DNA of 64,000 bases from positions 1,736,501-1,800,500 of the forward strand of contig JAXDDX010000040.1 in NCBI GenBank assembly GCA_034670405.1. The letters are read 5' to 3'. The notes beneath the pieces were generated by a model. That model saw only the letters and a list, made by a program, of their open reading frames with translations. It did not search any database and was not told the DNA's origin. This DNA comes from Hoplostethus atlanticus (taxonomy: Eukaryota > Chordata > Actinopteri > Trachichthyiformes > Trachichthyidae). Each line of letters opens with the position of its first letter. The first letter of the stretch is position 1. A program made the position numbers and the translations under genes. Of the stretch, positions 37,215-50,312 are shown in pieces.

Positions 37215-39594
37215 TCAGAGACCCAGGCCCTGGATCCAGGAGACGCAGCGGAAGCAGAGGGCCAAGAAGCCGGTGCCCAGCAGGTCTCCCAGGGCCGTCA
37301 GGTAGGGGATGGAGAAGTTGTCTGGATCCAGGCTCCTCCTCCACATCAGACGGACGATCAGGTCCGCCACGTAGAGAAGGATGCCCACCTGGAGAGAGGA
37401 CACCGATAGTATTGAACAGTGATCACAACAGGGAAAAAAATCAATATAGTGAGAGAAAAGTCTTAATATATATATATATATTTGCTACTCTCTATCACTG
37501 ACTGATACATATACATTTACTGTTCCAAGCACCCGGTGTCAGGTAGGTCTTTCCTGGGAAAAACCCTCTGGAGACAGGAAGTGATGCTTTTTTCTGTATT
37601 TCTGGTGTGTTTGGATTAATAGAACTACAGAAACTCAAACTTCATCAACAGAAAATCCAAGGAGAGTGCTGGGCACACTGTTTGAGTGACAAGCGATTTC
37701 TTTTTTTTTTTGCAAATTAGCACTGTAATAGAAATATAACTGAGAGTAGACTAGAATGGAAATGTCCAGCTTAAATAGAAACAGACCTTTGAGAAAAAAC
37801 AACCCAAAGTAAGTAAAAGCTCACAAATTGTATCCCTGAGCGATACTGACATGTTTGAGCTTCATATTAGCCGAATGGATGCTCAAATATCATTAACCAA
37901 TCACAGCGCAGACCTCAACTTCCCGTAACAAATGAGCATGTGTGTTCTCTGTGCACCCATGTATTGGTTTGTGTATGCGCTTGCGGACATTGACCAAAAC
38001 ATTTCCAAGAAGTGAAATCATTCAAGGTCTGAATGTTCTTGTCTGGACAACAGACACGATGTTTGAAACTTATTGGAACCAGAACGATATTGTTCAGGCT
38101 GCCATGTTTACAGAGGACTTCAGGTTTCCGGGCACGGCAGAGTTGTTGACTTGATATCAAAGGCCTATTTTCCAATTCTGCGTGACGGCAGAAACAACGC
38201 ACCGTCGACCCCCGTAATGATTCTGACGGTTTCTCAAACATGGACGCTGGCAGCCCGAGATCGTGTTACCGCTGAGGAGGTCAGGGAGGGTGTTACTTTG
38301 GGTTCTAGCCTGAAACAAGTCCTTTCTCACCAAGCTGCTGAAACACCAACAACTGGCACCGGTAATTTCACAGCTTGGCTACAGGTACCAGCGACCGGTT
38401 TTCATAGGAATACACACAGGCTACTCGTACGGCACCTTCTGATGGGGGGGTTAGAAGCAGTGTCACGATGCATTTGTCTTTAAGTCGTCTATATGTCTCC
38501 GCACCAATGAGACCGAGGCAAATCCCTGTCCATTTACTGTATGTGTGTGCGTTTTGTTTTTACCTGTACTACAGCAGCACACAGGTAGCACATGGTGAAG
38601 GCCACGGTGATAGGGGCCTCCCCTCCCTGCAGCAGAGAGATGGCGTAGAGGAAGACCAGGTGACCAGGGATCACCAGCAGCAGCAACACCCGTGCTGACT
38701 TGGAGTTCACCCCTGGGAGACACAGGGAAGAGAGGCATCCGTCAGTACTCGGTCTGCTGGCAGAGGGCAGAGATGACTCTGATAGGAAGACTCGGTTAGT
38801 AGGTCGGTCGATGACTGATTGTGGGTGTGAAAGGCTCCGGCTGGTCTCGTACAGCTACAAACTTTTCATTTTGTGTTTTTTTTGCTGGTGTAAGATTTCA
38901 TAACATTGACACAGCTAGCTGGCACGTTGTAATTAGGAAGCTTTAATGGAGAATAAACTGAATCAAACTACCGCGACTCCAGAGATTACCATCAACCACA
39001 GAGGATGGATGCAGACGTTTTTCAAAGCATCTTTTTTTAAGACGTTTATTCCTGTAGTCTGTCAAATTAAAGAGAGGACTGGGAGGCTTTCAATGGCTGT
39101 AATCAACTTCTCATCCATGTTGCACTCGCCAGGCGGACCTACTGCCCATGGAACGAAACCATTAGGGTTAGGGAACCAGGAAGCGTATTAGAATGGCAGC
39201 TTCAAGTTCAGCCAACTTAATCCGACCGACAAGCCGAGTTGATCATGTTGCTTGCTTTGTGAACGTACGGTGACCTTTGCACTCCATTGCTTGCTTCTAG
39301 GAATTGAAGCTCATTGTACTCATAGTAAGTCACTCTGGGTAAGAGCTTTGGCTCAATGGCTCAAATGTTATATAAATCTATATATTCTGGTATACATCCA
39401 GCCTGCCAGTGTTACCTGACGAGAAGAAGGTGACGCAGGGGTTGGGCCAGTGCTGCCTCATCTTATAGGGTAGCACCCCCGGGATGCTCCAGCAGTGGAG
39501 GTAGGTAGAGAGCCTACTGGCCTGGATGGCCACCAGGTTACCACCCACACCTAGAGAGAGGGAGGACACAGATTTTACTGGTGGTTTAACCGAG

Positions 39595-39653
<59 letters not shown>

Positions 39654-40775
39654 TCTACAGACCACCAGGATGTAGGACTAACGAGTACATGCTGTGTAAA
39701 GAAAAGGCCAAAAAAAATGGCAGGCAGCGGACAATTTGATTGTTACCCCAATCAGCTGGATTTGCAAAGTAGATATCGATTTCGCAATGTTCTCTTCTAC
39801 AAGAGACAGTAAACACGGAATCAGTAACGCTAAATCTTTTACGTCGTCGCCCGCACACACACACATACACACACACACACACACACACAGAGGGCTTCGG
39901 CCAAGTTATGAAACGACCCTGGCTGATCCAGCGAGGATCTAAGGAGAGTGGAGACGGTTGTAATAAACCTCTTAGGCCAAAGCACAGCTAAACCCCAGCC
40001 CCTCCTGCAGAGTCAAGGTCCCACTGTGTGTGTGTGTGTGTGTATTTGTGTATGTGTGTGTGTGTGTGAGTGTGTGTGTCCTTTCCTGTCTAAAAAATTT
40101 GACAAAGACAGAAGAAAACAGACTGAAGCTACACCTCAGGAAGGTATGGAAAGCATATCAACCTCGCGCTGCGTCGCGGCCCTATGGCTCCCCAGTGAAA
40201 CGAGACTCTCCGGTGTGTAAAAGTCATTATGTGCTCTTCCCTTACAGACCTGGACAAGATGCATGGTACCCACTGACTTCACGGGGATCACTGTCAAGAT
40301 GGCACAGGATCTTTGGCTGGATTTTCATAGCGAGTGAATTATCCAGCTTCTTTATACCTCTGTGTCCTAGCTTAAGTATTTCAGCGTGGTTAGCACAGCA
40401 ACAAAAGCCTCATTGTCACGCTCTCTGTAGGGTTAAAGGTCACCGATTCGATCCTCTCAATCATTTCAAAGCACTCCTGAATTGTTTGGTGCTGACAAGG
40501 ATATCTGTGCCTAATTCTGTCATCGAACACCTATCCAAGACCAGCACAGATGTTCCTTTGAGAGATGGAAAGCACTCGAGGGGACTTTGGTAAAACATAA
40601 TGCCGGTTTGTGCGAGCCAGCGAGGGGAAAAATGGGAAATTCAAACCAGATTGGTGAATTTAACATTTAGCAGAGAGAGAGGGGCGCAGAGACAAAGAGA
40701 GAGAGAGAGAGATCTCTAGGGAGTAGAGACGAAGATAGAGAAAGATGGAGAGACGGAGATGAAATGAGAAACTGA

Positions 40776-40814
<39 letters not shown>

Positions 40815-43800
40815 CTGCCAGTACAACACTGGGCGTGCACCATTAGTGGTTTATAGCGACTTTCCTCCAACTCCTAAGCTCGGTGGGTCTCTCGGTACGC
40901 ATCACTTCACAGCCAGACCACATAGTCCAAAGATGTACTCTTTTTTTGCATCCCTCTCTCTGCATTTTGACCGTTCTAAACCACCATTATGGGGAAAAAA
41001 GAGTTTTCTGTCCTGCACTCTTTGCAGTTTCTCTGTTTGATCCCTGCAGCTGATTGGGACTTTCACAGCACGCAAATCATTATCTCACCTTTTCTTTGCT
41101 GCCCTCTACTGGCCGATGGAAAAAAAGTCAAACTCAACTGTTAAAGATCTCACATGGGTCAATTTACAAAATCAGTGCATGTGATCCAAAGGTTTGTTCT
41201 CCTATCTCTTTCTCCTCCTTTCTGTTCTTCTGTCACCTCTGATACTTGCATTCTCCGCTGCATCCATCCCATGCATGTTTTCTTGTAGTGGATCTGCTAT
41301 GGGGTGATCTGATCTCTCTCTACATTGTCCATGATCATTCGATGGTCACAGGACTAAGCACTGAGGCCCTTTTAGACCTTTTGCACTTTTTAGTTGCTTG
41401 TCTTTTCCTCTACCCAGGGAATGCAGATGAATCTACGGTTGCACTCTGGGTAGGAACATCCACTAAATGCCTAAAAAGGGTTCCACTGAAACGTCGGATA
41501 GTCTTTCTCGTGTTGAAGCGATCTCCCCCGCGGCCCCGTTAGCGTTCGACTTACCGTTAATGACTGGAGTGAAGACAGCCATGCCCACAAAGTTGGGATC
41601 GCTCACCGTCTTGTCCAGTATCAGGCCTCCGAAGCTGGAAGTCAGAAGCACAGTCAGAATCAAACAAAAGTGCATTTACAGCACATACGAGGAATTTGAC
41701 CTGCTGGATTCGGTGCTAATAAAACAAGCACCGTAAAGGCTCAGTTAAAAATGTGAACTCTTATGACGTGACAGGTATGCAAACACCAGAAAACACCTAA
41801 ATGCATCAGTCAATTAATAGACAGATTCTGTAGATTCATGGGGATGACCTATAGAGCTCTCTGGCTTCCTAGTCGATCAGCTGCCTGGGGGGCGGGGCGG
41901 TTGTGGTTGGCTGCGGCCAACTAAGGCTAAGTGGACTGCAGGCTGGAACTGATTTAACCATTGTGTTTGTCTTTTCCAGTGAGTGAAAAGTTGACTGACA
42001 GCGGCCGCACCGACCTGAGAGACCGAACAGCTGACCTGGGGAGACCACATTTATGTCTGAGATTCATATTGAGTGACACGGTGGTCCATTCTGTTAAGTG
42101 GTTTGTAAATAAATTGTCGGCCAGTACACCCTCTCCCTTGTGGCCAGTCTCCGTCTGTTGTGACCTCCGGGGGGGGGGGAGCAGCATGGCAGATCAACAG
42201 AGAGTCGGTTCACCGCTGAAGAACATCGTCAGCCAGCTGGCCGTCACGCAGGAAGCGCAGGCTGCGGTTTGTGGGTGGCCTCCCCTCCCGTACGACCGCC
42301 CGGGTCCAGTCTGGAAGCAGCCTTTTGACTCGAGTGGCCGCAAGTTCTGACTCAAGACCACTTTTCTATTGTCTCGGTCTCGAGTCTGTTTTCACTCGGA
42401 CTCGTCTTGGTCTCTGCCCCTATTGGATGTTGACTTTTCGAAGAAGTTTTGAAAGATGCAGAAAATATGTGCATTATTGGCTGAATGCAGTCCTAGCTTT
42501 GGCCCTGTTGATGCAATGGTGAGCACCTTTTGACGATTCTTCACTAGGCGGGAAGTAAGAAAAAAACGGTCTCACTAACGCAACATGTCGACAATATATG
42601 GACACGGTTAATTGCCTCTAGGTCTCGAATAGGACTCAATCTGTTCTGGTGTGTGTGTGTGTGTGTGTGTGTGTGTACCTGCTGATGGACATGGCTACTA
42701 TAACAGGCTGCCATCCTGAGCGGAGAACCTCCCTGATCTGAGGGCTCTGTTGCGCCGCCACCACCCACAGTGGGATCAGAGCCAGGAAGACCACACACAC
42801 CAGGGGGGACAGATACCATACGTCTGTGGGACAGGGGTGAAGTTGGAAATAAAAAGGCAAACAACCAGCAATATGAAGAAGATTTAGATGCAATAATTAT
42901 ATAACTAGCATCAGTTTATATTTATATTTATATTCAGCTATTTACTATGATGTATATAATGCATTTTATACCCTAAAGGTTGATGTCAGATGTCAGCGTA
43001 TAAAGCTGACTTGTGCTGCCACCCTGTGTTCTCAAAAAGGCAGAGCAGGATTGAAATTCCCTCCACACAACCCAAGTCACAATAAAAAAAATGTTTGAAA
43101 CTGCTTTTCAAATTGCATTAAAATGTAACTGCAGGGTAACAATGACACAATTTTCATTTTCATTGAATCCAAATGAAAGATATAAAAAAAGTCTTCTTTA
43201 ATGGGTTTTCACTTCAGGCCTTGAAGCAACAACAACTAGAGGACTTTTGATTGCCACTGTATGTAACTAAGCAACCAGTTAACCATGTTTTGATAAGAAA
43301 AGCCCTCATGCCTATTTGCTCGTTGCCAGACCAAGGTGCGGTTGACATTCTCAGCATGTAATCTACACAGAGATGTTCTCCTGGCTACTGTTACCCACAA
43401 TGCATCATGCATGCAGACCAGAAATCAGAAGTAAAGCCTAGTTCATCTCCCGGGTGTGTCGTTTCCTTACCTCTGTATTGGTAGAGCGTGCTGCTGATCC
43501 CGGCCAGCAGGGACAGGGTGATCAAGTCGCCGAGACTGGCAGCGATGGGCGTGGCCACGTTGTCGGGGTTGATCCCTACCTTCCTGGAACCGATGATCAC
43601 CCCGATCATCACCAGGCCTAGAGGGAGAGATGGAGGGAAGAGAGAGAGAGAGAAACAGACAAGGAGAGCAAATGGGAAGAGGGAGGAGAAGGAAAACAAA
43701 GAAGAAGAAAATAAATTGATTGAGCAACGTTTAACTTGACACGCAGAAGGGAGAGCTTAGCTGGGAAGAAAGGATGCCACACCTCAGTGAAAACAGACCT

Positions 43801-46800
43801 AGGGTCAGTTTCATTCCCTCGCCCAAGCCTTCTGAACAGTGGGAAATTTTTGAAAGCGTCCCCGCGGGTTACTGACCTAAAGAGAGAGCCGCTACGAAGG
43901 CGGTTACGATGCTGCTGGCACACAGGACAGCCGCCTGGTCCAGCTCCACCCCTCCTCTAGAGATCGCCCCCAAACACACCGCCGCCACCGCCGCCAGGAA
44001 GCCCACCACCGTCGCCTGAACCTGCACGTGGAAACAAAGAGAGAGAGAAAGAGAAACAGCACATGAGCAGGAATACAAATCAATGTACATATAAAATATA
44101 AATCTAAAGGAATGCTTTAGTATTGTGTATGACCTTTACCCAGCTTGAATGTTCTTTCACTGATGAACAAGTGACTCACTTTCACAGTGCTGACTTCCCT
44201 CCTCGAATGCTTCAGAAACAAGACATCCACCAACCTGGCTTTGTGTTTCCACCGATAGCAGTGGAAGTTTTGAATCTGAATCTCTGGTCATTTCTTTATT
44301 AAGAACTGTACATGCATTTTGATTGGTTGCAATCACACACACACACACATTACACATCTTCCCACAGTGTATTGATTAGACCATACTAGGGCTGCACATG
44401 TTGCTATGATTAATAGGTGTTTTTTTTTATATTTTCAATTCCGATAAAAGTGCCGGTGTGGTATAGCAAGTGCTGCCATTACGCCTGACTAGTCATGCAC
44501 CCATGTGACCAAAACAAAAGTTAAGATAGAGAAGCAGGCAGCTCCAGTGGGAAAGAACGAGATAAATCTTGTATATAGACCATCTCTGACAAAACCTAGT
44601 GTTAAAACCAAAGTGTTACAACACAAAACACAAAAATCAAGACAATGAATCGATAAGCTATGTGGGTTAGCAACATAGATACGTTACCTGTATAAGTGCC
44701 AGGTTGCTGCACACCATGGTCCACTGTTTATCTGGGTCATCCATCTGACCTGTGTTGGCCTAAACACACAGACAGCAGTAGTCATAGAAACACCAGATCA
44801 TCATCAGTTGATTTCAGTCATTGTTACTAACCTAAAGTATGGCATTACACTAAATCATGCCTCAACTTGCTTCAGGAAACACCATGGAAACCAGTCTGAC
44901 CAATTTACCCCTCCATGCAGGCTCCATCCAAGGCAGTTTTGCTATTGGTGTCGATGTTTATGGCATCAAAAGGTATCCGTGGATATCACCTCAAACTCAA
45001 ATTGTATCTTGTTTATGAGAATTTGCACTGAAGAAATCAAGTGAGCATGGTCTGATTTTGTTTAGAGAGACAAACAGCATACACAGAAAACAATAAAATG
45101 TGCTGTCATTCAATAAAGACAGGGACTGAAAAAAAAGGTGTCATGTTAGAACCGAGTACGAGCTTGAAACGGTGTAACGCTGTGGAAATGTTTGTAATGA
45201 CACCCAGCCCAACTTACCGCAGTGGAGAGACGAGCAGCCAGGGTCATCTCCAGGTTCCCCTTGAGTCCAACCAGCGCTGGCACCAGGATGAACACCTCGG
45301 TGATCACCTTGAACACCTCCCAGTGCTGCAACACCGACATCGGAAATCACACACATCGTAGAGATGCACACAGTATACAAAGTGCAAAGTACGCAAACGC
45401 ACACACACATATGAAGTCAAACATGTCATGACCGTTATTACCATCCCCATCACTGTCACCACTACTCATCATAATCTTCCTCACCAGTTCAACAACTGCA
45501 GTCTTTCTCCTTCTTCTCCTCTTCCTCAGTATCATCCAGCCTCATCAGCCTCAAGACCATCATCAGCAGCAACACTACCATCAACACTTCATCATCTTCA
45601 CCACCATCTTCATCATCATTAGCAGCACCATCGCCATCATCATCACCACCGCTAACATCATCATCATCACCGCCACCACTGAGCTACCTTCTGATCAACA
45701 ACAACCTAACTTTTGGCCTACTGCCGCAGTTAAATAAGCACATGACGCATCCCAGACTAACCCAGTAGCCTACTTTCCCTGTTTCCACGTCTCTGAGCAT
45801 CGTCACGCACCACGCCACACTGCACAGGTTCACCGAGTTGAGGAGACGTAACAGTTCACAGAGTTTACGGTTTTCTCACTACAACTCCAGTTTGCTGTCC
45901 CATGCCGGTTTAGAGCTTAAAATAGACACATATATAAAAGAACAGCTCTTCTGCCAAGACAGATGGGGAGCAGAGGCAGGGACGGAGGGAGGGAGGGAAG
46001 TTAAGGATGGGAGGAGGGGCTGATGGGAGTTTTAGTTATAAATGTTTTTGGGAGGCAGAGATAATCTCATTGGTTGAGTTAAACCTGAATAGGTGGAGCC
46101 AGAGAACTACAGTTTTTCTTGCTAAAATTCAATCAAGCCATACTAAGGCATCTAGGATAACCAGTTAGCCTGGCTGACCTTCCAAGTTCAAACTAGCCTT
46201 ACTAGCCTACAGCTATCTAGGTAAGCTAGCTAGCTAGCCCATTGACCTTCCAGGGTCAAACTAGCCAATAGCTAGCTAGCCTGCTGACCTTCCAAGTTCA
46301 AAATAGCCATACTAGCCTACAGCTATCTAGATAAGCTTGCTAGCTAGCCCATTGATCTTCCAGGGTCAAACTATCTGCTAGCTAGCTAGCCTGCTGACCT
46401 TCCAAGGTCAAACTAGCCATACTAGCCTATAGATATCTAAATAAGTTAGCTAGCTAACCTGCTGACCTTCCAGGGCCCTGAATGCCATGGTCATGAATCA
46501 ATGAAAAAAACAGTCATTGCCAATTGTGTTCCTTCTTTGCCATTCAAGTTAGCCAGTTAGCTAACCTGTGCTCTGAAAAACTGGTCCTTTGGCTCTGCCC
46601 ACCGAGGATTAACTCAACCAATAAGATTATTTCTGCCTGCAGAGCAGCTCTGCCTCTGGGAAATGTTTGTATAACTAAAACACTAATCTGCGAAGAGGGG
46701 AGGTGAAAAAGGAGGAAATAATGGAGGTGGGGGAGGAGGAAGGAGGGAAAGGAGTGGTGATAAGATAGGTGGGGGCGAAAGAGGGATGGGAGGTAGGGGA

Positions 46801-46839
46801 GGATAGAGGGATGAATGGGAAGAGAGATTGAAGGATAGG

Positions 46840-46883
<44 letters not shown>

Positions 46884-49800
46884 GGTCTATTTATACTCAC
46901 TGCTCTAAGGTTCTGGACTGGTAGGTCTGGCTGACGGCTGTCATAGCGAGAGGCTATCTTGGGACATGGCCCACTTCTGTTCTAATGCTGCTGTTGCTAG
47001 AACCCGAGATAACACCATGTCTACTGTATGTGTCTCTCGGCTATAAAGTTATTTTACAGTAAAGTACTGGTTTACTGTTAAGTAATGTACCGTCTTCCAT
47101 GGCGTTAGGAAAGTCCCATAAAACAGACACAAAACAACCTTCTTCCATTGTTACAAATATTGGAAATCCAGGAAACTGTGGTGTGGGCCATCGCTTTCTG
47201 TGTCTGTCTGCATTACCTGTCTGCTGTCTTTCATTCCTTGTATGTAATACTCGCCAAGAACAGCAAAGTTGAGTCCTCTCTTTCTCTTATTGAATTAACG
47301 GTTCAATTGCATCATGAGGCTCTTCACCCTCTCTCTCTCTCATGTAGCTAAATCTGATTTGGAAAGCTCAAGGTGGACATTAGACGAGGCTCCATCTGTT
47401 GAACAGAAAACAGCACTGCCAGCAGGGACACAGCTCTGACATTAAACCTATCCTTTGACAATAATATTTCCTTCCTTCCATACACTGTATCCATACTACC
47501 TACCAAAAAACAGAAAACTATCCCCCACTCTTACTCTACCATCCACTAGTCCATCCATCAATCCACTCATCCTTCACTCCATCCTGGATATCTGTTGTTG
47601 ACTAAGGCCCAGGACGATGGCAGGGGACATCTCTCTCTCTTTATTTGTTGGTCGATTGATGGAGAGAAGAATTGTTTCTTTAGAGAAACATTTCTCTCCA
47701 TCTTCCATCCATCTGTGCTTTCAGCCCATATTTCTGCCTCTGTCCATCCATCCATCCATAATTGTTTACCCTTGGGCATCAATACTAGGGTTTGACCGAA
47801 ATGGGTTTCGGAAAGTACTGAAGTACTTTTTGTACTGAAGTTGCCATTAACTGACATTATGCACATCTTTTGGCCAAAAATCATACAATTTGGCATTTTT
47901 TATTCCCCAAAAATTGAATTGTATTCTTGACAGGATGGAGGAGTCTCTGAAACAGCAATTAGACTACGGGACACAGGAAACTCTCCATTGAAACCAATAC
48001 TAATTAAATGCTTTTAGAGTTAGCATCTTTAAAAGCAGGGTGATCGGTCCCACCGATTAAAGGGTAAGGGACACTCTGGTATACACTACAACCCCTTTAA
48101 ATGCCTTTGAATTAAGAATTAATTTACAAAAAACACTAATGAACAATTTAATAAAAAATAAAGTATGCGAAGGAAACACAGTTTAATTGTGGTCGAGGAG
48201 GAACCGCCATCATGTATCATATTTAATAAAAGGCCAATACCAGTCTAACCCCAAACCATACTTGTGGATACCCAACAATACCAGTTGAGGCCATTCTCTC
48301 TCTCTCTCTCTCTCTCTCGACCCATTCAACCATCAGTCTGTCTATCCATATACTCATTCATCCAACCAGCCAACTATTAATACCCTTGCATCCATTCACC
48401 CTTCATCTACCCATCCATAATAAATTGTTTTCCTTGGGGTATCATACTTGCATCAATCCAACTGTTCACCCATCCATCCATCCATCCATCCATCCATCCA
48501 TCCATGCATCTGCCCACAAATGGTTTTCCTTGGGTATTCGTACTTGTATGAGGTCCATGACGATGCCAGCGGAGACCATTCCAAGCCCTGACACCAGGTA
48601 CGGCACTATAACCTGGGCGGCGATGAGCCAGGAGCTCTCTGGAAGGAAGCCATACTCCGAGCGAGTCAACTTCCAGGTCACGCCGCGCAGCTTCTTGCCC
48701 TGGTAGCGTAGCTCCAGCTCCAGACGAGTCACCACCATGTTGACTGAGGGGTTACTTAAAGCAGTAGTCGATCAAGTGAGTTAGCCCATGGTAGGCCAAG
48801 GCATGAAGGCAGCGTGTCCAGGCGAAGCAGAAAAACCTGTTTCTGATGCAGCCAAATAAATATAGTTTGACCTGACCTAGCAATCAAGGGGCTGAAAAGT
48901 GGGCACGATGAAGGCTGAAGAGTCCTTGGTTTAAAAAGGCTAGGGGCCGATGTTTCCAGCAATCACTTGAGGAGGAACTGAGAGGCAGGCTTTGTGATTG
49001 TATGGCTGATCCGGTTTAAAAGAATGATGAAGACGATCCATTTCAAATTAAAAGGTTTTTCTTGCATCATTCTTGACCTCGCACGAGTAAAATAATCGGC
49101 TTATATCACCCTCTTGGCCTCGGGAGAAAATTGAAGAAGAAAGTAAAAGTAAAAGTAATGCATCTTCAGCTATTGGCAGGTACTCAGAAGTAAAAATGAG
49201 GGGAAAAGGGGTTTTTTGTTTGTTTTCCGATGACGATCACTTTTTTTTCTCAGCGGTGAGTGAGTCAGTGGTGATGAGGTGTCTGTTTGTCAGCACCAGT
49301 TGGGTACATAATCATTAACGCCACTTCTTAGTCAGAGGTCACGGTGTTCTCTGTAGGCCTGACTTACTGGCTGACACTTACTAGCCTCTGAACAGCAGCT
49401 TTTTTCCAACTCCCACGAAGCTTTTCCCCCAAGTGAACGAGAGCAAACACCTTGACGGCAAGGACGAAAGAGGCCTTAATCTGCCTCTTCATCACCGGGC
49501 CGTTACTGTAAACGGCGGTTCGTCTTTAGCTGACCTGCCTTTTAAAGTGAAGGTTAGTCGGGAGGCTGTGGTTTCCCTCTGGCTGCTACACAGACAGGTT
49601 CAAGATAGTGAACATGACAATGAAGTTTCACATTTCAAGGCTGGGCACCTCTTGGTCTTGTCAAGTCTATTTTGACATGCTCCAAAATCCACTTGATCCA
49701 CTCTACAGTCCTTGTAGTTTAGAGTTTGTTTGATCCAGTCCTCAATCCACTTGATGCAGTCTGAAATCCAGTTGGTCTAGTCTAGTGAAAAGGCATCCAG

Positions 49801-50272
49801 CAGACTGAGGTGTTTTCTGTGCCCCTCTTCACCTGCTGTAGGTCCAACTGGTCGGCCTCGTCCAGAAGACCTTGGATGAATCAGTGCCAGCCAATTGACT
49901 GACAGGAGCAGGAAGATGATAAAGAGTCCACGAGGTCCTGTGAGTAGAAGCAGCACAATCCCTCTGGCTGAAGTCGGCTGCTCTCTCTCACTTAGACAGC
50001 TCCCCTTTTGGCCGGCTGACATAGAGGGTAAAGAGGAAAACAAGCAGGGTCTCCGCGGTGGCAATAAAGGATCTAAACGGTCCACTGACAAGACGCAGCA
50101 GCAGCCGGTATCCAGCAGGCTGGGGTGCCTGTGTGCTCTGTCTCGTCTCAGCATCAGGGGAGTCCTGCTCTGCTCGGCTCTGTCGTGACGTAGCGGGGAA
50201 AGAGGGAGGGATGTCTGCGCTGCCTGACATGCAAACTCATTGAGGGAGATGACTGGCTTAACTGCTGATACC

Positions 50273-50312
<40 letters not shown>

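Noticed and set aside
40373-40460. Possible functional tRNA gene
   Set aside because: A- and B-box-like words are present, but arms do not pair into a cloverleaf and there is no clear anticodon stem. Treated as a SINE or tRNA relic.
49777-50274. 165-codon open frame on the minus strand
   Set aside because: It has no family resemblance, runs through compositionally biased GC-rich sequence, and has open frames on the other strand as well. It may at most be 5' UTR of the SLC41A3 1b transcript.
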